A stretch of DNA of 64,000 bases from Streptomyces sp. 378 (GTDB lineage: Bacteria > Actinomycetota > Actinomycetes > Streptomycetales > Streptomycetaceae), in assembly GCF_030124145.1 (NCBI RefSeq), contig NZ_JASKMS010000001.1, forward strand, positions 62,001 through 126,000, in the 5' to 3' direction. The position numbers and the translations under genes are program-made. Positions 18,028 to 27,819 of this stretch are shown piece by piece; position 1 is the first letter of the stretch, and the number at the start of each line of letters is the position of its first letter. Under the pieces are notes generated by a model. The model was not told where the DNA came from. It did not search any database and worked only from the letters and a program-made list of their open reading frames with translations.

Positions 18028-19003
18028 CCCCGTCGGCGTCCTCCCCCCGGGCGTCCCAGTGGTCACGGTGGGCGGCGTACCACTCGACGGTCTCGCGCAG
18101 CCCGTCCGCCAGCGACCAGCGCGGCTCGTACCCCAGTTCGCGGCGGATCTTCGTGTCGTCCACGGCGTACCGGAAGTCGTGTCCCTTGCGGTCCTCGACC
18201 CGCTGCACGAGGTCCCAGCCGCGACCGCACAGCGCGAGGAGGCGGCCGGTCATCTCCTTGTTGGTCAGGTGGGTGCCGCCGCCGATGTTGTAGACCTCCC
18301 CCGGCCGGCCCCCGTCCAGCACCAGTCGCACCGCACGGCAGTGGTCGTCGACGTGCAGCCACTCCCGCAGGTTCGAGCCGTCCCCGTACAGCGGGACCGG
18401 CCGTCCGTCGAGGAGCCGGGTGACGAACAGCGGGACCAGCTTCTCGGGGTGCTGGCCGGGGCCGTAGTTGTTGGCGCACCGGGTGATGCGCACGTCGAGA
18501 CCGTGGGTGCGCCAGTACGACCGGGCGATCAGGTCGGCCGCCGCCTTCGACGCCGCGTACGGCGAGTTGGGGAGCAGCGGCTCGTCCTCCGTCCAGCGCC
18601 CCTCGGCGATGGAGCCGTACGTCTCGTCCGTGGAGATGTGGACGAAAACGCCCGTCCCGTGCCGCAGCGCCGCTTCGAGCAGGGCCTGCGTGCCGAGCAC
18701 GTTCGTGCGGACGAAGGCCTCGGCCCCCGCCACCGAACGGTCCACATGCGACTCGGCGGCGAAGTGCACCACCGCGTCGTGGCCCGGGAACACCTTGTCC
18801 AGCAGTGTGGTGTCGCAGATGTCGCCGTGCACGAAGTTCAGCCGCGGGTGGTGCGGGGGCAGGTTGTTCAGCGTTCCCGCGTAGGTGAGCTTGTCCACGA
18901 CGGTCACCCGGTCCCCCTCGTGGCCGGGGTATCCGCCGCCGAGCAGTGTTCTGACGAAGTGCGAGCCGATGAAGCCGGCCGCGCCGGTCACCAGGATGTT
19001 CAC
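18020..19003 (-). CDS. dTDP-glucose 4,6-dehydratase
   Basis: 327-residue RmlB-type SDR enzyme making dTDP-4-keto-6-deoxyglucose, the branch point for all deoxysugars of the cluster. The NAD-binding GAAGFIGSHF is at residues 7-16, HFAAESHVDRS near 84, the STDETYGS active-site stretch near 125, and the YAASKAAADL Tyr/Lys pair near 150. Last gene of the minus-strand PKS operon, 21 bp after GT1. Probably cotranscribed with the glycosyltransferase and minimal PKS genes. Confidence 0.95.
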   Translation of the reverse strand: MNILVTGAAGFIGSHFVRTLLGGGYPGHEGDRVTVVDKLTYAGTLNNLPPHHPRLNFVHGDICDTTLLDKVFPGHDAVVHFAAESHVDRSVAGAEAFVRTNVLGTQALLEAALRHGTGVFVHISTDETYGSIAEGRWTEDEPLLPNSPYAASKAAADLIARSYWRTHGLDVRITRCANNYGPGQHPEKLVPLFVTRLLDGRPVPLYGDGSNLREWLHVDDHCRAVRLVLDGGRPGEVYNIGGGTHLTNKEMTGRLLALCGRGWDLVQRVEDRKGHDFRYAVDDTKIRRELGYEPRWSLADGLRETVEWYAAHRDHWDARGEDADGGY

Positions 19004-19024
19004 GCTTCTCCCGTCCTCGTCACG

Positions 19025-20305
19025 TCAGCGCGCCGCGGCCGGCGATCGGTGACGTGCCGTCAGCTTCTCCAGAGTGGGCACCACTTCGTTGGGACTCGGC
19101 GCCGACAGCATGGCCAGACGCAACCGCCGCGCCCCCTCCGTGAACGAGGGGTCGTCGAGCACCCGCATGAGCTTGTCGCGCAGGATGTCGACGGTCAGAC
19201 CCTCGGAGTGCAGGTGCAGCCCCGCGCCCAGCTCCTCCACCCGCTGGGCCCGGTAGATCGCGTCCCACATCCAGCCGAGCGCCACCTGCGGCACCCCGTG
19301 CGCGGCGGCGGTCGCCCAGGTGCCCGCACCGCCGTGGTGCACGATCGCCGAGCAGGTGGGCAACAGGGCCAGCAGAGCCACGTGGTCCACCACCCGGGTG
19401 TTGTCCGGCACCCGCGACACATGGGCGAGTTCCTTCTCGCTCAGCGTCGCCACCACCTCGACGTCCAGGTCGGCCAGCGAGGCGAAGACGTCGTTGACGT
19501 CGACGGCGTTGGGGAACTCCGTGTCCCGGATGGTGAGCCCGAGGGTGAGGCAGACACGGCGGCGCTCCGGCGGCCGGCGCAGCCAGTCCGGTACGACGGC
19601 CGGGCCGGGCCCGTTGTACGGCACGTAGCGCGTGGGCACCGTCGGCAGACCGAGCTCCATCCGCACACCGGGGGGCATCTGGTCGACCGACCACTGTCCC
19701 GTGATCACGTCGGGATCGAACGTCGCGCCGTGCCGGTCGAGGGTGTACGCCAGCCATTCCTCCAACGGGTCGTCGCGAAGTTCCCCGGGCAGTTCCGCCT
19801 GACGGCGGCGCAGCGTCAGATAGGTGTGGGCGAAGAGGTCGGGGAACGCCAGCAGCCGGGCGTGGGCGGCTCCCGTCGCCTTGGCGGCGACGGCCCCGGC
19901 GAAGGTGAAGGGTTCCCAGAGCACCAGGTCCGGCTGCCAGAACCGGGCGTAGTCGACGAGCGCGTCGATCATCGTGTCGTTGTTGATCTGCGCGTAGAAG
20001 GTCGCCGTCAGTATCGCGTTCGACGCCCGCAGGTAGTCGAGGCTCAGCCGCTCCGGACGGTTCTCGAGGTAGTCGCGGTCCATGTGGTGCATGAGCATCC
20101 CGGGACCGACGGTGGGGATGACGGCGTCCATCCGGTGGTTCTCGCCCACCGGAACGGCCGTCAGACCGGCCCGGGTGATGCTCTCGACCGCGGCCGGCTG
20201 GCTGGCCACCCGGACCTCGTGCCCGGCGGTCCGCAGTGCCCAGGCGAGCGGGACGATGCCGTTGAGATGGGCGTCCTGTGCGAAGGCTGTCAGCAGTACA
20301 CGCAC
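19025..20305 (-). CDS. Glycosyltransferase 1 (AknS/CosG-like, paired with P450-like helper)
   Basis: 426-residue GT1-family enzyme with GT-B fold. N-terminal acceptor half begins MRVLLTAFAQDAHLNGIVPLAWALRTAGHEV; the C-terminal nucleotide-sugar site carries HHGGAGTWATAAAHGVPQV. GTG at 20305 is the start because a strong GGGGAGGAG precedes it. It follows the P450-like gene by 34 bp. By analogy with AknS/AknT, the pair should attach an aminosugar such as L-rhodosamine to the aglycone, at C-7 or C-10; which one cannot be told. Confidence 0.9.
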   Translation of the reverse strand: MRVLLTAFAQDAHLNGIVPLAWALRTAGHEVRVASQPAAVESITRAGLTAVPVGENHRMDAVIPTVGPGMLMHHMDRDYLENRPERLSLDYLRASNAILTATFYAQINNDTMIDALVDYARFWQPDLVLWEPFTFAGAVAAKATGAAHARLLAFPDLFAHTYLTLRRRQAELPGELRDDPLEEWLAYTLDRHGATFDPDVITGQWSVDQMPPGVRMELGLPTVPTRYVPYNGPGPAVVPDWLRRPPERRRVCLTLGLTIRDTEFPNAVDVNDVFASLADLDVEVVATLSEKELAHVSRVPDNTRVVDHVALLALLPTCSAIVHHGGAGTWATAAAHGVPQVALGWMWDAIYRAQRVEELGAGLHLHSEGLTVDILRDKLMRVLDDPSFTEGARRLRLAMLSAPSPNEVVPTLEKLTARHRSPAAAR

Positions 20306-20339
20306 CGAGGTGCTCCTCCCCTGGTGATGGTCGGTCCGG

Positions 20340-21590
20340 TCATGCGACCGGGAAGCGCAGGACACCGCGCAGCACCGCCGAGCGCATGCGGTGCAACACC
20401 TCGGCGCCCGTGCGCAGGCCGGGCCGGAGCTCGGCGAGAACGCGGACCGCTGCTTCCGTCTGGACCCGGACCAGCGCCTCGGTGACCGGCGCCGCGGGAC
20501 CGCCGAGGAGAGTGAGTGAACGGTCACCGTCGGCACGGTCGGGGACGAAGGCGTCCGGGTCGGCGAAGGACTCCGGGTCGCGGTTGGCCGCGTCGACAAG
20601 CACCACCACGCGCCGGCCCTCTTCGACGGTCTTGCCGTCGAGCTCGATCCGCTCGCGCGCGATACGGCTCTCGAACCTGAGCGGCGGAGCCAGGCGCAGG
20701 GCCTCCCGGACCGCGGCCCCGGCCAGTTCCGGGTTCTGCCCGATCCGCTCCCACTGCCCGGGGTGGTCCAGGAGGACCTGCACCGCGTTGCACACGGCGG
20801 TGGCGGTGACCTCGACGCCCACCACCACGGCGAGCGCCCCGATCGCGACCGCGTCCTGCGGCGAGGCGCCGGAGAGAGCGGCGAGGCCGGTGGCGCGGCC
20901 GGCGTCGACCAGGCCGGTCAGCTCGGCGGACAGGTCCGTCACGGCTGTGAGCAGCGCCCGGGCGGTCGCCAGCTGCTGCGGGCAGTGCCCGGCGTCCAGG
21001 GCGGTGGCAAGGCCGGCGTGCAGGTCGGCGAGGCGCTCGCGGGTTTCCACGGGCAGGCCGAGCACGTCGGCCACCGCACGCAGGGCGGCGGGGACGGCGA
21101 AGTCCCGGTACAGGTCGAACCGTTCGCCCCTCGCGGCCAGCGTCTCGCGGTAGACCGCCTCGATCTCCGGCAGCCGGGCCTCGAGCGCCTCGGCCGACAG
21201 CAGCGGAGCCGCCGCCTCGGCCAGCTTCCGGTATGCGGCCGGGTCGAGGTTGAGGTGGGCGTCGTCCAGGGGGACGACGTGGCACAGCAGCGGGTTCTCC
21301 CAGACGTCGACGCCCGGGTGGTGCTGGGGCCCCTCCTCGGCATGGCGCGGGGAGAACCGCGCATCGCCGAGGATGCGAGCACCGAGTTCGCGGCCGGCCG
21401 TGACCCACGCGCCGATGCTGCTCTCGTGCAGGCCGAGTTCACGGGCACGCGCCCCGTGGCCGAGCGGCTCGTCGTCACCGGCGCGAAGGATCATGGCGAA
21501 GGGGTCGCCCTGGGCGCCGAAGATGAACTGGACGCCTCGGATGGTCAGCAGATGCCGACCCAACTCGCTGTTGGTCTGCTCAGTCAGCAT
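20340..21590 (-). CDS. P450-like glycosyltransferase activator 1 (AknT/DesVIII type)
   Basis: 416 residues with cytochrome P450 fold features, including EALRLAPPLRFESR in place of the ExxR helix. The heme-ligand motif (FGxGxHxCxG) is missing: the equivalent region reads TLLGGPAAPVTEALV, with no cysteine. Such heme-less proteins (DesVIII, EryCII, AknT) activate a partner glycosyltransferase. It sits directly upstream of GT1. ATG start 21590 after GAGGA. It is not a functional monooxygenase on this evidence. Confidence 0.88.
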   Translation of the reverse strand: MLTEQTNSELGRHLLTIRGVQFIFGAQGDPFAMILRAGDDEPLGHGARARELGLHESSIGAWVTAGRELGARILGDARFSPRHAEEGPQHHPGVDVWENPLLCHVVPLDDAHLNLDPAAYRKLAEAAAPLLSAEALEARLPEIEAVYRETLAARGERFDLYRDFAVPAALRAVADVLGLPVETRERLADLHAGLATALDAGHCPQQLATARALLTAVTDLSAELTGLVDAGRATGLAALSGASPQDAVAIGALAVVVGVEVTATAVCNAVQVLLDHPGQWERIGQNPELAGAAVREALRLAPPLRFESRIARERIELDGKTVEEGRRVVVLVDAANRDPESFADPDAFVPDRADGDRSLTLLGGPAAPVTEALVRVQTEAAVRVLAELRPGLRTGAEVLHRMRSAVLRGVLRFPVA

Positions 21591-21710
21591 GACACCGTCC
21601 TCGAGAGAAGAATCCTGACAGGTGAGGAGAGGTCCGCCGGTTCGGACGAGAGGTCCGCGGATCCGACGGACGGAAGAAGGGGCGGAGCGCCAGGGGCGAC
21701 GCTAGGCCGC

Positions 21711-21726
21711 GTGCCTACAAAGGCAC
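21711..21726. repeat. Short inverted repeat between acyltransferase and P450-like gene
   Basis: Perfect 6-bp arms GTGCCT / AGGCAC around ACAA, starting 10 bp past the acyltransferase stop. It lies within the 146-bp gap before the P450-like gene, the only sizeable gap in this operon, and may be a weak terminator or operator. A TCGAGTG heptamer directly follows on the minus strand. Confidence 0.4.
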
Positions 21727-21736
21727 TCGACACGCG

Positions 21737-22789
21737 CTACACCGCCCGTGCGGCCGGTAGTGGAGCGAGCTGCCGCAATGCCTCGGCGGCGGCGCGCACG
21801 GCGGCCACGTCGTCCTCGGCCGTTCCCGGCCGGGCGGGCAGCAGCGGGACGATGGCCGAGCCGCCGGACCGCACGGCCGGGTGGCGGCGGGCCAGCTGGG
21901 ACAGCCCCTGTCCCGGACCGGCCTCGACGAGCACCAGGTCACCCTGCGCGAGGAGCGCGTCAAGGGCGGGCCAGAAGAGCACCGGCGCGACCGGCTGACG
22001 GGACCAGAAGGCCGGGTCCTTCGCCTCGGCGGGCGTCAGGAACCGTGCTGTGTACCCGGACATGACCGGGATGCGGGGCTCACCGACGGGGAGGGTGGCG
22101 ATCCGCTCTTCGGCGCCGCTCATGGCCGGGGCCAGGGCCGGACTGTGGAACGCCGTGGCCGCCGGTACGCGCTGGAGCACGAACCCGGCTCCGGCCAGTG
22201 CCGCCGTGACGGTGCCCAGCGGGTCGTCGAGTCCGGCGAGGACCGTCTGGCGTGCCGCGTTGACGGCACCGACGACCACGCCGTCCGTGAGGAAGGGCTC
22301 CACCTCCTCCGGGCCGGCGGCGACGGCGACCATCCCGCCGGGCGGCGCGTCCGCCAGCCGCGAGACGCGGTCGTGCACCATGGCCGCGGCGTCCCGCAGC
22401 GTGAAGACGCCGGAGAGGACCGCGGCCGCCACCTCGCCGATGCTGTGGCCGAGCAGAGCGACGGGCCTCACGCCCCAGCTGAGCACGAGCCGCCCGAGGG
22501 CGTAGTCCACCGCGAACAGCAGCGGCTGGGACCGGGTGACGTGGTCCATCACCGCGGGGTCGTCGGTCCCCAGCCAGTCCTCGCGCAGGCCGGTGCCGGC
22601 CTCGCCCGGCCCGCCGAGGTCCGTCAGCGCGGTCAGCGCCTCGTCCATCGCCCCGGCGAAGACGGGCTCGGCGGCTACGAGTCCCGCGGCCATGCGCAGG
22701 TGCTGGGATCCCTGGCCGGGCAGCAGCAGGGCGACCGGGCGGGCCGCGGCCTCGTCCTTCCCGTCCGCGGTCGGACGCACGCCGTTCAT
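21737..22789 (-). CDS. Acyltransferase (DpsD/AknF-like)
   Basis: 350-residue malonyl/acyl-CoA:ACP transacylase homologue. [13 protein letters not shown] is at residues 22-34, the nucleophile is S116 in GHSIGEV, and AFHSPALAP supplies the His. In daunorubicin and aclacinomycin clusters this protein accompanies the KSIII-like starter enzyme. ATG at 22789 follows GGAGG and overlaps the KSIII stop by 4 bases. Starter specificity, propionyl or acetyl, cannot be read. Confidence 0.92.
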   Translation of the reverse strand: MNGVRPTADGKDEAAARPVALLLPGQGSQHLRMAAGLVAAEPVFAGAMDEALTALTDLGGPGEAGTGLREDWLGTDDPAVMDHVTRSQPLLFAVDYALGRLVLSWGVRPVALLGHSIGEVAAAVLSGVFTLRDAAAMVHDRVSRLADAPPGGMVAVAAGPEEVEPFLTDGVVVGAVNAARQTVLAGLDDPLGTVTAALAGAGFVLQRVPAATAFHSPALAPAMSGAEERIATLPVGEPRIPVMSGYTARFLTPAEAKDPAFWSRQPVAPVLFWPALDALLAQGDLVLVEAGPGQGLSQLARRHPAVRSGGSAIVPLLPARPGTAEDDVAAVRAAAEALRQLAPLPAARAV

Positions 22790-23820
22790 CGGTTCCTCCA
22801 GGAAGGTGCTTTCAGGATCTCGACCACGGCGCAGGACCAGCTGAAGCCGGCGCCGACGCCGAAGAGCAGGCACGTGTCACCTGGTCCGAGCGACCCGCTG
22901 GTGACCAGGTGGTCGAGTCCGGCGAAGGGGTCTCCGGCGCCCAGGTGCCCGATCGTCCGGCTCCAGGACCAGGTGCTGCGTGCGGGGTCGATCCCGAACT
23001 TGGCGAAGTAGGCGACGTGGAGCCTGCGGTGGCCCAGGTGCGGCAGGACGAACCGGTCGATGTCCGCGAGGCCGAGCCCCGCGTCGGCGAGCGCCTGCTT
23101 GACGACGGCCTCCTGCGCGGCGGCGACCCGGGCGACGGTCGGGGTCACGCCGTGGCGGGCCAGGAAGTCCCGCTTGTGCGCCTCGAGATCGACGACCTCG
23201 CGGTGGCTGAACGGGGCGGGCCCGAACGGGTCGTCGCCGCGGTGCATGCCCTCCAGGTCGGGCGCGGAGACGGTCGCGATGCTGCGGACCCGGGCGAAAC
23301 CGGAGTGCCGTGAGACCACGAGGGCGGTGCCGCCGTCGCCGTAGACGGTTCCCGGGTCACTGCGCCATCGGTCGAACCCGGGCAGGCAGAACCGGTCCCC
23401 GGTGGTCAGCAGGGCCGCCACCCTGGCCGGGTCGGCGGCCAGGTAGGCCCAGGCCAGGTCGAGTGCCGCCATGCCGCCGTTGGAGACCTGCCGGATCTCC
23501 ATCGCGGGGCACTGGTTGCCGACGGCGGTGCGCTGGACGTACGAGGCGGGAGCCCACAGGTCGAAGCCCTGGTAGTAGAAGCTGGCGTGCAGCACCAGGT
23601 CGATGTCGCCCGGTTCGGTGGCGGCCCGCTCCAGTGCGGTCCGGGCGGCCCGGGCCGCCATCTCGGGGGCCGGGTCGTCCGCGGAGACGGTCACCGACTC
23701 CATCCGGGTGGAGCGGGCGACGACCACGTCGCAGCGGCCGTCCGCGACCGCGTCCGCGACCTGCTCGACGGGAGGCAGCCACGTCCCGGTCGCTCTGATG
23801 TACAGCTCGCCGCCGTTCAC
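22786..23820 (-). CDS. KSIII-like starter-unit acyltransferase (DpsC/AknE2-like)
   Basis: 344-residue thiolase-fold protein of the FabH family. The usual active-site cysteine is replaced by serine: S113 in [14 protein letters not shown], as in DpsC, which uses a Ser-His-Asp arrangement to choose propionyl-CoA. This points to a propionate starter and an ethyl side chain as in rhodomycinones. GTG start overlaps the KS-beta stop (GTGA). In a coupled run KS-alpha, KS-beta, KSIII, AT. Confidence 0.93.
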   Translation of the reverse strand: MNGGELYIRATGTWLPPVEQVADAVADGRCDVVVARSTRMESVTVSADDPAPEMAARAARTALERAATEPGDIDLVLHASFYYQGFDLWAPASYVQRTAVGNQCPAMEIRQVSNGGMAALDLAWAYLAADPARVAALLTTGDRFCLPGFDRWRSDPGTVYGDGGTALVVSRHSGFARVRSIATVSAPDLEGMHRGDDPFGPAPFSHREVVDLEAHKRDFLARHGVTPTVARVAAAQEAVVKQALADAGLGLADIDRFVLPHLGHRRLHVAYFAKFGIDPARSTWSWSRTIGHLGAGDPFAGLDHLVTSGSLGPGDTCLLFGVGAGFSWSCAVVEILKAPSWRNR

Positions 23821-25061
23821 GCCGCCGCCCTCCCCCCGGACCGGGCAGCGACCGCGTCGGCGGGCGCGGGGGCCCGTACGACCATGGCGCTGTTGAAGCC
23901 GTGGTGGCCGCGGGCCAGGACCAGTGCCGCGGTGCCGGAGACGGGCCGGGGCCTGCCGACGACGAGGTCGAGACCGTAGGTGTCGGGAACCCGCGTGACG
24001 TTGACCGTCGGCGGGGCGAGCTGTTCGCGCAGGGTCATCAGGGCGGTGACCACGTCGAGCGGACCGGCACCGGAGTAGAGCCGGCCGGTGGCCGTCTTGG
24101 GCACGGTGACCGGGACTCCTCCCGCGCCGAAGACCTCGGTCAGCGCGGTGGCCTCGGCCGCGTCGAGTTCGGGCACGCCCGCACCGTCGGCGAAGACGAC
24201 GGCGATCTCCTCCGGCCCCGTTCCGGCGTCGGCGAGCGCCTGCTCGACGGCCCGGCGCAGAGCCGGGGGCCGCCCGGATCCGGGGCGGGGGTCGAAGGTG
24301 GCGCCGAACCCGGCGATCTCGCCGTAGTGACCGCGTCCCCGCTCACGGGCCCGATCGCCGCTCTCCAGGGTCAGGAGAGCGCCGCCCTCGCCGGGCAGAT
24401 GACCGGAGGCCCGGTCGTCGAAGGGCCGGTAGGTGTCGGCGGTGAGCCGTCCACCGGCCAGCTGGGCGGCCATGCCGTACGGGCACAGCGAGCAGTCCAT
24501 ACCGCCGGAGATCATCAGCTGCGCACCGGCCCGGATCTGGCGTCGGGCGTGGGCGAGGGCGTCCAGACCGCCGGCCTGCTCACCGACGAAGACGCCGGTC
24601 GGCCCGTTCATGCCGTGCCGGATGGAGATCTGGCCGGTGTTGACGGCGTAGAACCAGGCGAACGACATGTAGGCGCTGACCTTCTTGGGGGACTCGCCCC
24701 ACAGGTGCTGGAGCTCGCGCTGGCCGAAGCCGAAGCCTCCGGAGGCGCCGGCCGTGATGACCCCGCGATCCAGTGACGGCACGGAGTCGAGGTCGATGCC
24801 GGCGTCGGCGACGGCCCAGTCGGCCGCGGCCAGGGCGAACTGGGTCATGCGGTCGGTCTGCGGGATCAGCCGGCCGGGCAGGTGGTCACCCGCCTCGAAC
24901 CCGGTCACCTCACCCGCCCGGCGCGTCGGATAACGGCTGGGGTCGAACGCCTGGAGGCGTCGGATGCCGTCCTCGCCGCGCAGCGTCGCCGCCCAGTAGG
25001 CGTCCAGTCCGATACCGGTGGGGGCGACGACACCGATGCCCGTGACCACGACGGGGGTCAT
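23817..25061 (-). CDS. Ketosynthase beta subunit / chain length factor
   Basis: 414-residue KS-beta of a type II PKS. The KS-alpha cysteine position holds glutamine, Q162 in [11 protein letters not shown], the hallmark of chain length factors. It pairs with KS-alpha to set chain length; for this pathway family a decaketide is expected. ATG at 25061 overlaps the KS-alpha stop by 4 bases. Confidence 0.96.
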   Translation of the reverse strand: MTPVVVTGIGVVAPTGIGLDAYWAATLRGEDGIRRLQAFDPSRYPTRRAGEVTGFEAGDHLPGRLIPQTDRMTQFALAAADWAVADAGIDLDSVPSLDRGVITAGASGGFGFGQRELQHLWGESPKKVSAYMSFAWFYAVNTGQISIRHGMNGPTGVFVGEQAGGLDALAHARRQIRAGAQLMISGGMDCSLCPYGMAAQLAGGRLTADTYRPFDDRASGHLPGEGGALLTLESGDRARERGRGHYGEIAGFGATFDPRPGSGRPPALRRAVEQALADAGTGPEEIAVVFADGAGVPELDAAEATALTEVFGAGGVPVTVPKTATGRLYSGAGPLDVVTALMTLREQLAPPTVNVTRVPDTYGLDLVVGRPRPVSGTAALVLARGHHGFNSAMVVRAPAPADAVAARSGGRAAA

Positions 25062-26326
25062 GCGGCCCACCCCTCGGGCCGGCGCAGCACCATGGCGCTC
25101 TGGAAGCCGCCGAAACCGCTGCCCAGGGTGAGCGCGGCCGACATGTGCTGCTCCCTGGCGTGCAGGGGAACGTAGTCCAGGTCGAGCTCGGGGTCGGGGT
25201 CGGTCAGGTTGGCGGTGGGCGGGATGACGCCGTGTTCGAGGGCCAGCGCGGTGGCGGCGATCTCGATGGAGCCGATGGCGCCCAGCGAGTGCCCGATCAT
25301 CGACTTGATGGAGCTGACCGGGACCCGGTGGGCATCGGCTCCGAGACTGCGTTTGATGGCCGCGGTCTCGTGCACGTCGTTCTGCTTGGTGGCGGTGCCG
25401 TGGGCGTTGACGTAGCCGAGCGCGTCGGGCCCGAGCCGGGCCTCGTCGAGGGCGGCGTCGACGGCGGCGGCCAGCTCGCGCCCGTCGGTGCGCAGTCCGG
25501 TCATGTGGTACGCGTTGCCCCGGGAGGCGTAGCCGGCGATCTCGGCGTACACATGGGCCCCCCGGCGCCGGGCTGCTCCGAGCTCCTCGAGGACCAGGAC
25601 GGCGGCACCCTCGCCGAGGACGAAGCCGTTGCGGGTGCGGTCGAAGGGACGCAGCGCGGTCGCCGGGTCGTCGTTGCGCGGCGAGGTGGCCCGGATGGCG
25701 TCGAAGCAGGCCACGGTGATCGGGGAAATGGGGGCGTCGGTGGCTCCGGCGATCATCACGTCGGCGGTGCCCTCGCGGATGAGGGCCGCCGCGTGCCCGA
25801 CCGAGTCGAGGCCGGAGGTGCAGCCGGCCGAGACGACGGTGCAGGGGCCTTCGGCGCCGGCCTCCCAGGCGAGTTCGGCGGCCATGGAGCTCGGGACGAA
25901 ATGGTCGTACAGGTGCACGCCGGCGGCGGTGTGGTCGACCAGCCACTCCCGTCCGCCGTCGCTCAGGGCCACGTACTCCTCTTCGAGCTTCTGGGTACAG
26001 CCGACCGCGCTGCCGAGACTGACACCGGTGCGGTGGGCGGTGTCGGGATCGGGTTCGAGACCGCTGTCGGCGACGGCCTCGCGCAGCGCGACCAGGGCGA
26101 ACTGTGCCGCCCGGTCGAGCCGTCCGACGTCCTCGGGGCTCAGACCGTGCTCCGCGGCGTCGAAGTCGCACTCGGCCGCGATCCGGGAGCGGAAGGGCGC
26201 CGGGTCGAAGAGGCTGATGGTCCGGGTCGCGGTACGGCCGCCGGTGATGGTCTCCCAGAACTGCTTGGTGCCGATGCCGCCGGGGGCCACCACTCCGATG
26301 CCGGTGATCGCGACCCGCCGGGTCAT
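25058..26326 (-). CDS. Ketosynthase alpha subunit
   Basis: 422-residue condensing enzyme of the minimal type II PKS. The active-site cysteine is C169 in [16 protein letters not shown]; the two catalytic histidines are in [12 protein letters not shown] and [15 protein letters not shown]. It extends the starter with malonyl units bound to the ACP encoded at 52321-52575. Start ATG 26326 overlaps the ABM gene stop. Confidence 0.97.
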   Translation of the reverse strand: MTRRVAITGIGVVAPGGIGTKQFWETITGGRTATRTISLFDPAPFRSRIAAECDFDAAEHGLSPEDVGRLDRAAQFALVALREAVADSGLEPDPDTAHRTGVSLGSAVGCTQKLEEEYVALSDGGREWLVDHTAAGVHLYDHFVPSSMAAELAWEAGAEGPCTVVSAGCTSGLDSVGHAAALIREGTADVMIAGATDAPISPITVACFDAIRATSPRNDDPATALRPFDRTRNGFVLGEGAAVLVLEELGAARRRGAHVYAEIAGYASRGNAYHMTGLRTDGRELAAAVDAALDEARLGPDALGYVNAHGTATKQNDVHETAAIKRSLGADAHRVPVSSIKSMIGHSLGAIGSIEIAATALALEHGVIPPTANLTDPDPELDLDYVPLHAREQHMSAALTLGSGFGGFQSAMVLRRPEGWAA

Positions 26327-26658
26327 CGTGCCTCCCCGGTGGCGCTGTGGCGCTCGAGGTACAGATTCGAGCTGCTGCTGCTGATCGCCCGCAGCGCCTC
26401 GGCGTGCGGCCGGAAGTCGGCCTGGCCCACGGCGGCGCGGAAGGAGCCGACGTCGGCCCAGCGGGCGATGTTGACGTAGGCCTGCGGCTGTTCCAGATGG
26501 CGTACGAGGCTGTAGCCGAGGAAACCTGGCTGGCGCTCCATGAAGCGTGCCGTGCGGGCGAAGACGTCCTCGAACTCCTCCGGGGTGGTGCGGAGGGTGA
26601 AGCTGTTGACGAAGGTGGCCGGGCCGCCGGAGGCGGGGCCGGGCTGCTCAGCTGACAT
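26323..26658 (-). CDS. Antibiotic biosynthesis monooxygenase (AknX/SnoaB-like anthrone oxygenase)
   Basis: 111-residue ferredoxin-like ABM-domain protein. It likely oxidises the anthrone (12-deoxyaklanonic acid) to the anthraquinone without cofactor, as AknX, DnrG and SnoaB do. Recognisable elements are [25 protein letters not shown] and [26 protein letters not shown] chose ATG at 26658 ([10 protein letters not shown]) because GGAG precedes it; an ATG 18 bp upstream is possible. It is translationally coupled to KS-alpha. Confidence 0.87.
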   Translation of the reverse strand: MSAEQPGPASGGPATFVNSFTLRTTPEEFEDVFARTARFMERQPGFLGYSLVRHLEQPQAYVNIARWADVGSFRAAVGQADFRPHAEALRAISSSSSNLYLERHSATGEAR

Positions 26659-26757
26659 GGGATCGGTGCTCCTCATCGTCCGGGCGTCCGGCGACGCGTA
26701 CGCCGAGGTCAGACTGAAACCCTCGGTGGCGTGCCTCGCGACGGCCTAGAAGACGGC

Positions 26758-26791
26758 TGGATACCGCTCCCCGGTGGATACCGCTCCCCGG
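26758..26791. repeat. Perfect 17-bp tandem duplication
   Basis: TGGATACCGCTCCCCGG occurs twice back to back (26758-26774, 26775-26791) in the 134-bp gap between the OCD-like gene stop (26793) and the ABM gene. Each copy contains GGATAC. It could be slippage debris or part of a regulatory or processing site. Confidence 0.85.
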
Positions 26792-26792
26792 G

Positions 26793-27713
26793 TCAGGGGC
26801 CGACGCGCCCCAGTCGCACGGGGATGCCGACGTCGCGCTGCCAGGCGTGGCCGAGTCCGGCGGCGGCGGCGATGGCGCCCCAGCCGGCCAGCTCACCGCC
26901 CCGGTAGTGGACGATGTCGGAGCCGTACCGCCGGGGCAGGGCCCGGCCCGCGACGATCTCGGCGAGCAGCAGGGACTCGTGCCGGGGACCCGCGGAGCGG
27001 CCCCAGGGGGGAGCGAGGCTGATGTGCCGGACGTGGGGTTTGGAGGTGGCGGGCGTGGCCGTGGCGGTCTGGTCGATCAGGAGGGCCCCGGCCGCGAGCC
27101 ATTCGGCCCGGACGGATGGATGGCCGCCGGTGACGGCGACGACGTCGGCGCCACCCGCGGTGGTGCGGGCGTCGTCGCAGACGCGCACCCGCAGGCCGGT
27201 GCGCAGGGCGGCCGCATCGGCGAAGTCCCGGGCCCGGCGCGGCTCCCGGTCGACGACGTGCACCTCCGAGAGCGACGGCAGCGCGCGATGCAGGACGAGG
27301 AGGCAGGACCAGGCCGGTTCGCCGGTGCCCAGGAGGGCGAGCAGGGAGGGCACCGGCGGGGCCAGGTACCGCGCGGCGAGCCCGGACGGGATGGCGCTGC
27401 GCCATCCGTCCAGGGCACCCGCGTCGACCAGGCCGAGGAGGGACCCGTCATCGGCGAGCAGCAGTTCCACGCGCGGGGCGGACGCGTCGGCGCCGGGGTC
27501 GAGACGGACGGCGAAGCAGCGGCCGAAGGGGCCGGGCGCGTGCGGTCCCACGGTCATCCGGCAGCGTGTGGCGGGGAGCAGGACCAGGGTCTCGGGGCCG
27601 AGCGCCGGCCCGCGGCCGAGGAGCAGTCGCTGGACGTCGGAGAACCGCTCCTCCATGAAGGCCTCGTCGTCGAAGGCGTCGTCCACGTCCTCCGAGGTCA
27701 GCATGATCGGCAC
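26793..27713 (-). CDS. Ornithine cyclodeaminase / mu-crystallin family protein, role unknown
   Basis: About 306 residues. The family fold is recognisable from VELLLADDGSLLGLVDAGALDGWRSAI, the degenerate dinucleotide loop LALLGTGEPAWSCLL, EVHVVDREPRRARDFA, and DVVAVTGGHPSVRAEWLAAGALLIDQ. OCD/alanine dehydrogenase relatives use NAD(P) on amino or keto acids. I know of no such gene in the akn, dnr or rdm clusters. GTG 27713 is chosen because the longer ATG at 27752 lies inside an operator palindrome. It heads the PKS operon, with a 134-bp gap to the ABM gene. Confidence 0.75.
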   Translation of the reverse strand: MPIMLTSEDVDDAFDDEAFMEERFSDVQRLLLGRGPALGPETLVLLPATRCRMTVGPHAPGPFGRCFAVRLDPGADASAPRVELLLADDGSLLGLVDAGALDGWRSAIPSGLAARYLAPPVPSLLALLGTGEPAWSCLLVLHRALPSLSEVHVVDREPRRARDFADAAALRTGLRVRVCDDARTTAGGADVVAVTGGHPSVRAEWLAAGALLIDQTATATPATSKPHVRHISLAPPWGRSAGPRHESLLLAEIVAGRALPRRYGSDIVHYRGGELAGWGAIAAAAGLGHAWQRDVGIPVRLGRVGP

Positions 27714-27743
27714 AGCGGACGTCCTCTCGGGACGGGCGTGATG

Positions 27744-27763
27744 GGTATGCAAACTTGAGTATC
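27744..27763. promoter_or_regulatory. PadR-type palindrome C, before the OCD-like gene and PKS operon
   Basis: GGTATGCAAACTTGAGTATC, matching the consensus GATACTCAAATTTGAGTATC, 31 bp upstream of the chosen GTG start. It is in the 106-bp gap between PadR copy 2 (upstream, same strand) and the OCD-like gene. Confidence 0.72.
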
Positions 27764-27819
27764 ACGGGACGCGTGCCGACATCCACCAAAGTGCCGTCAA
27801 CGGCCGGAAGGGTGCCATG

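Noticed and set aside
20340..21590. Functional cytochrome P450
   Set aside because: The heme-binding cysteine motif is absent and the gene is paired with a glycosyltransferase, so it is called as a helper protein; the same applies to 42256-43395.
27714..27752. Longer ATG start for the OCD-like gene
   Set aside because: It lies inside palindrome C and has no ribosome site; GTG at 27713 has GAGAGGA upstream.
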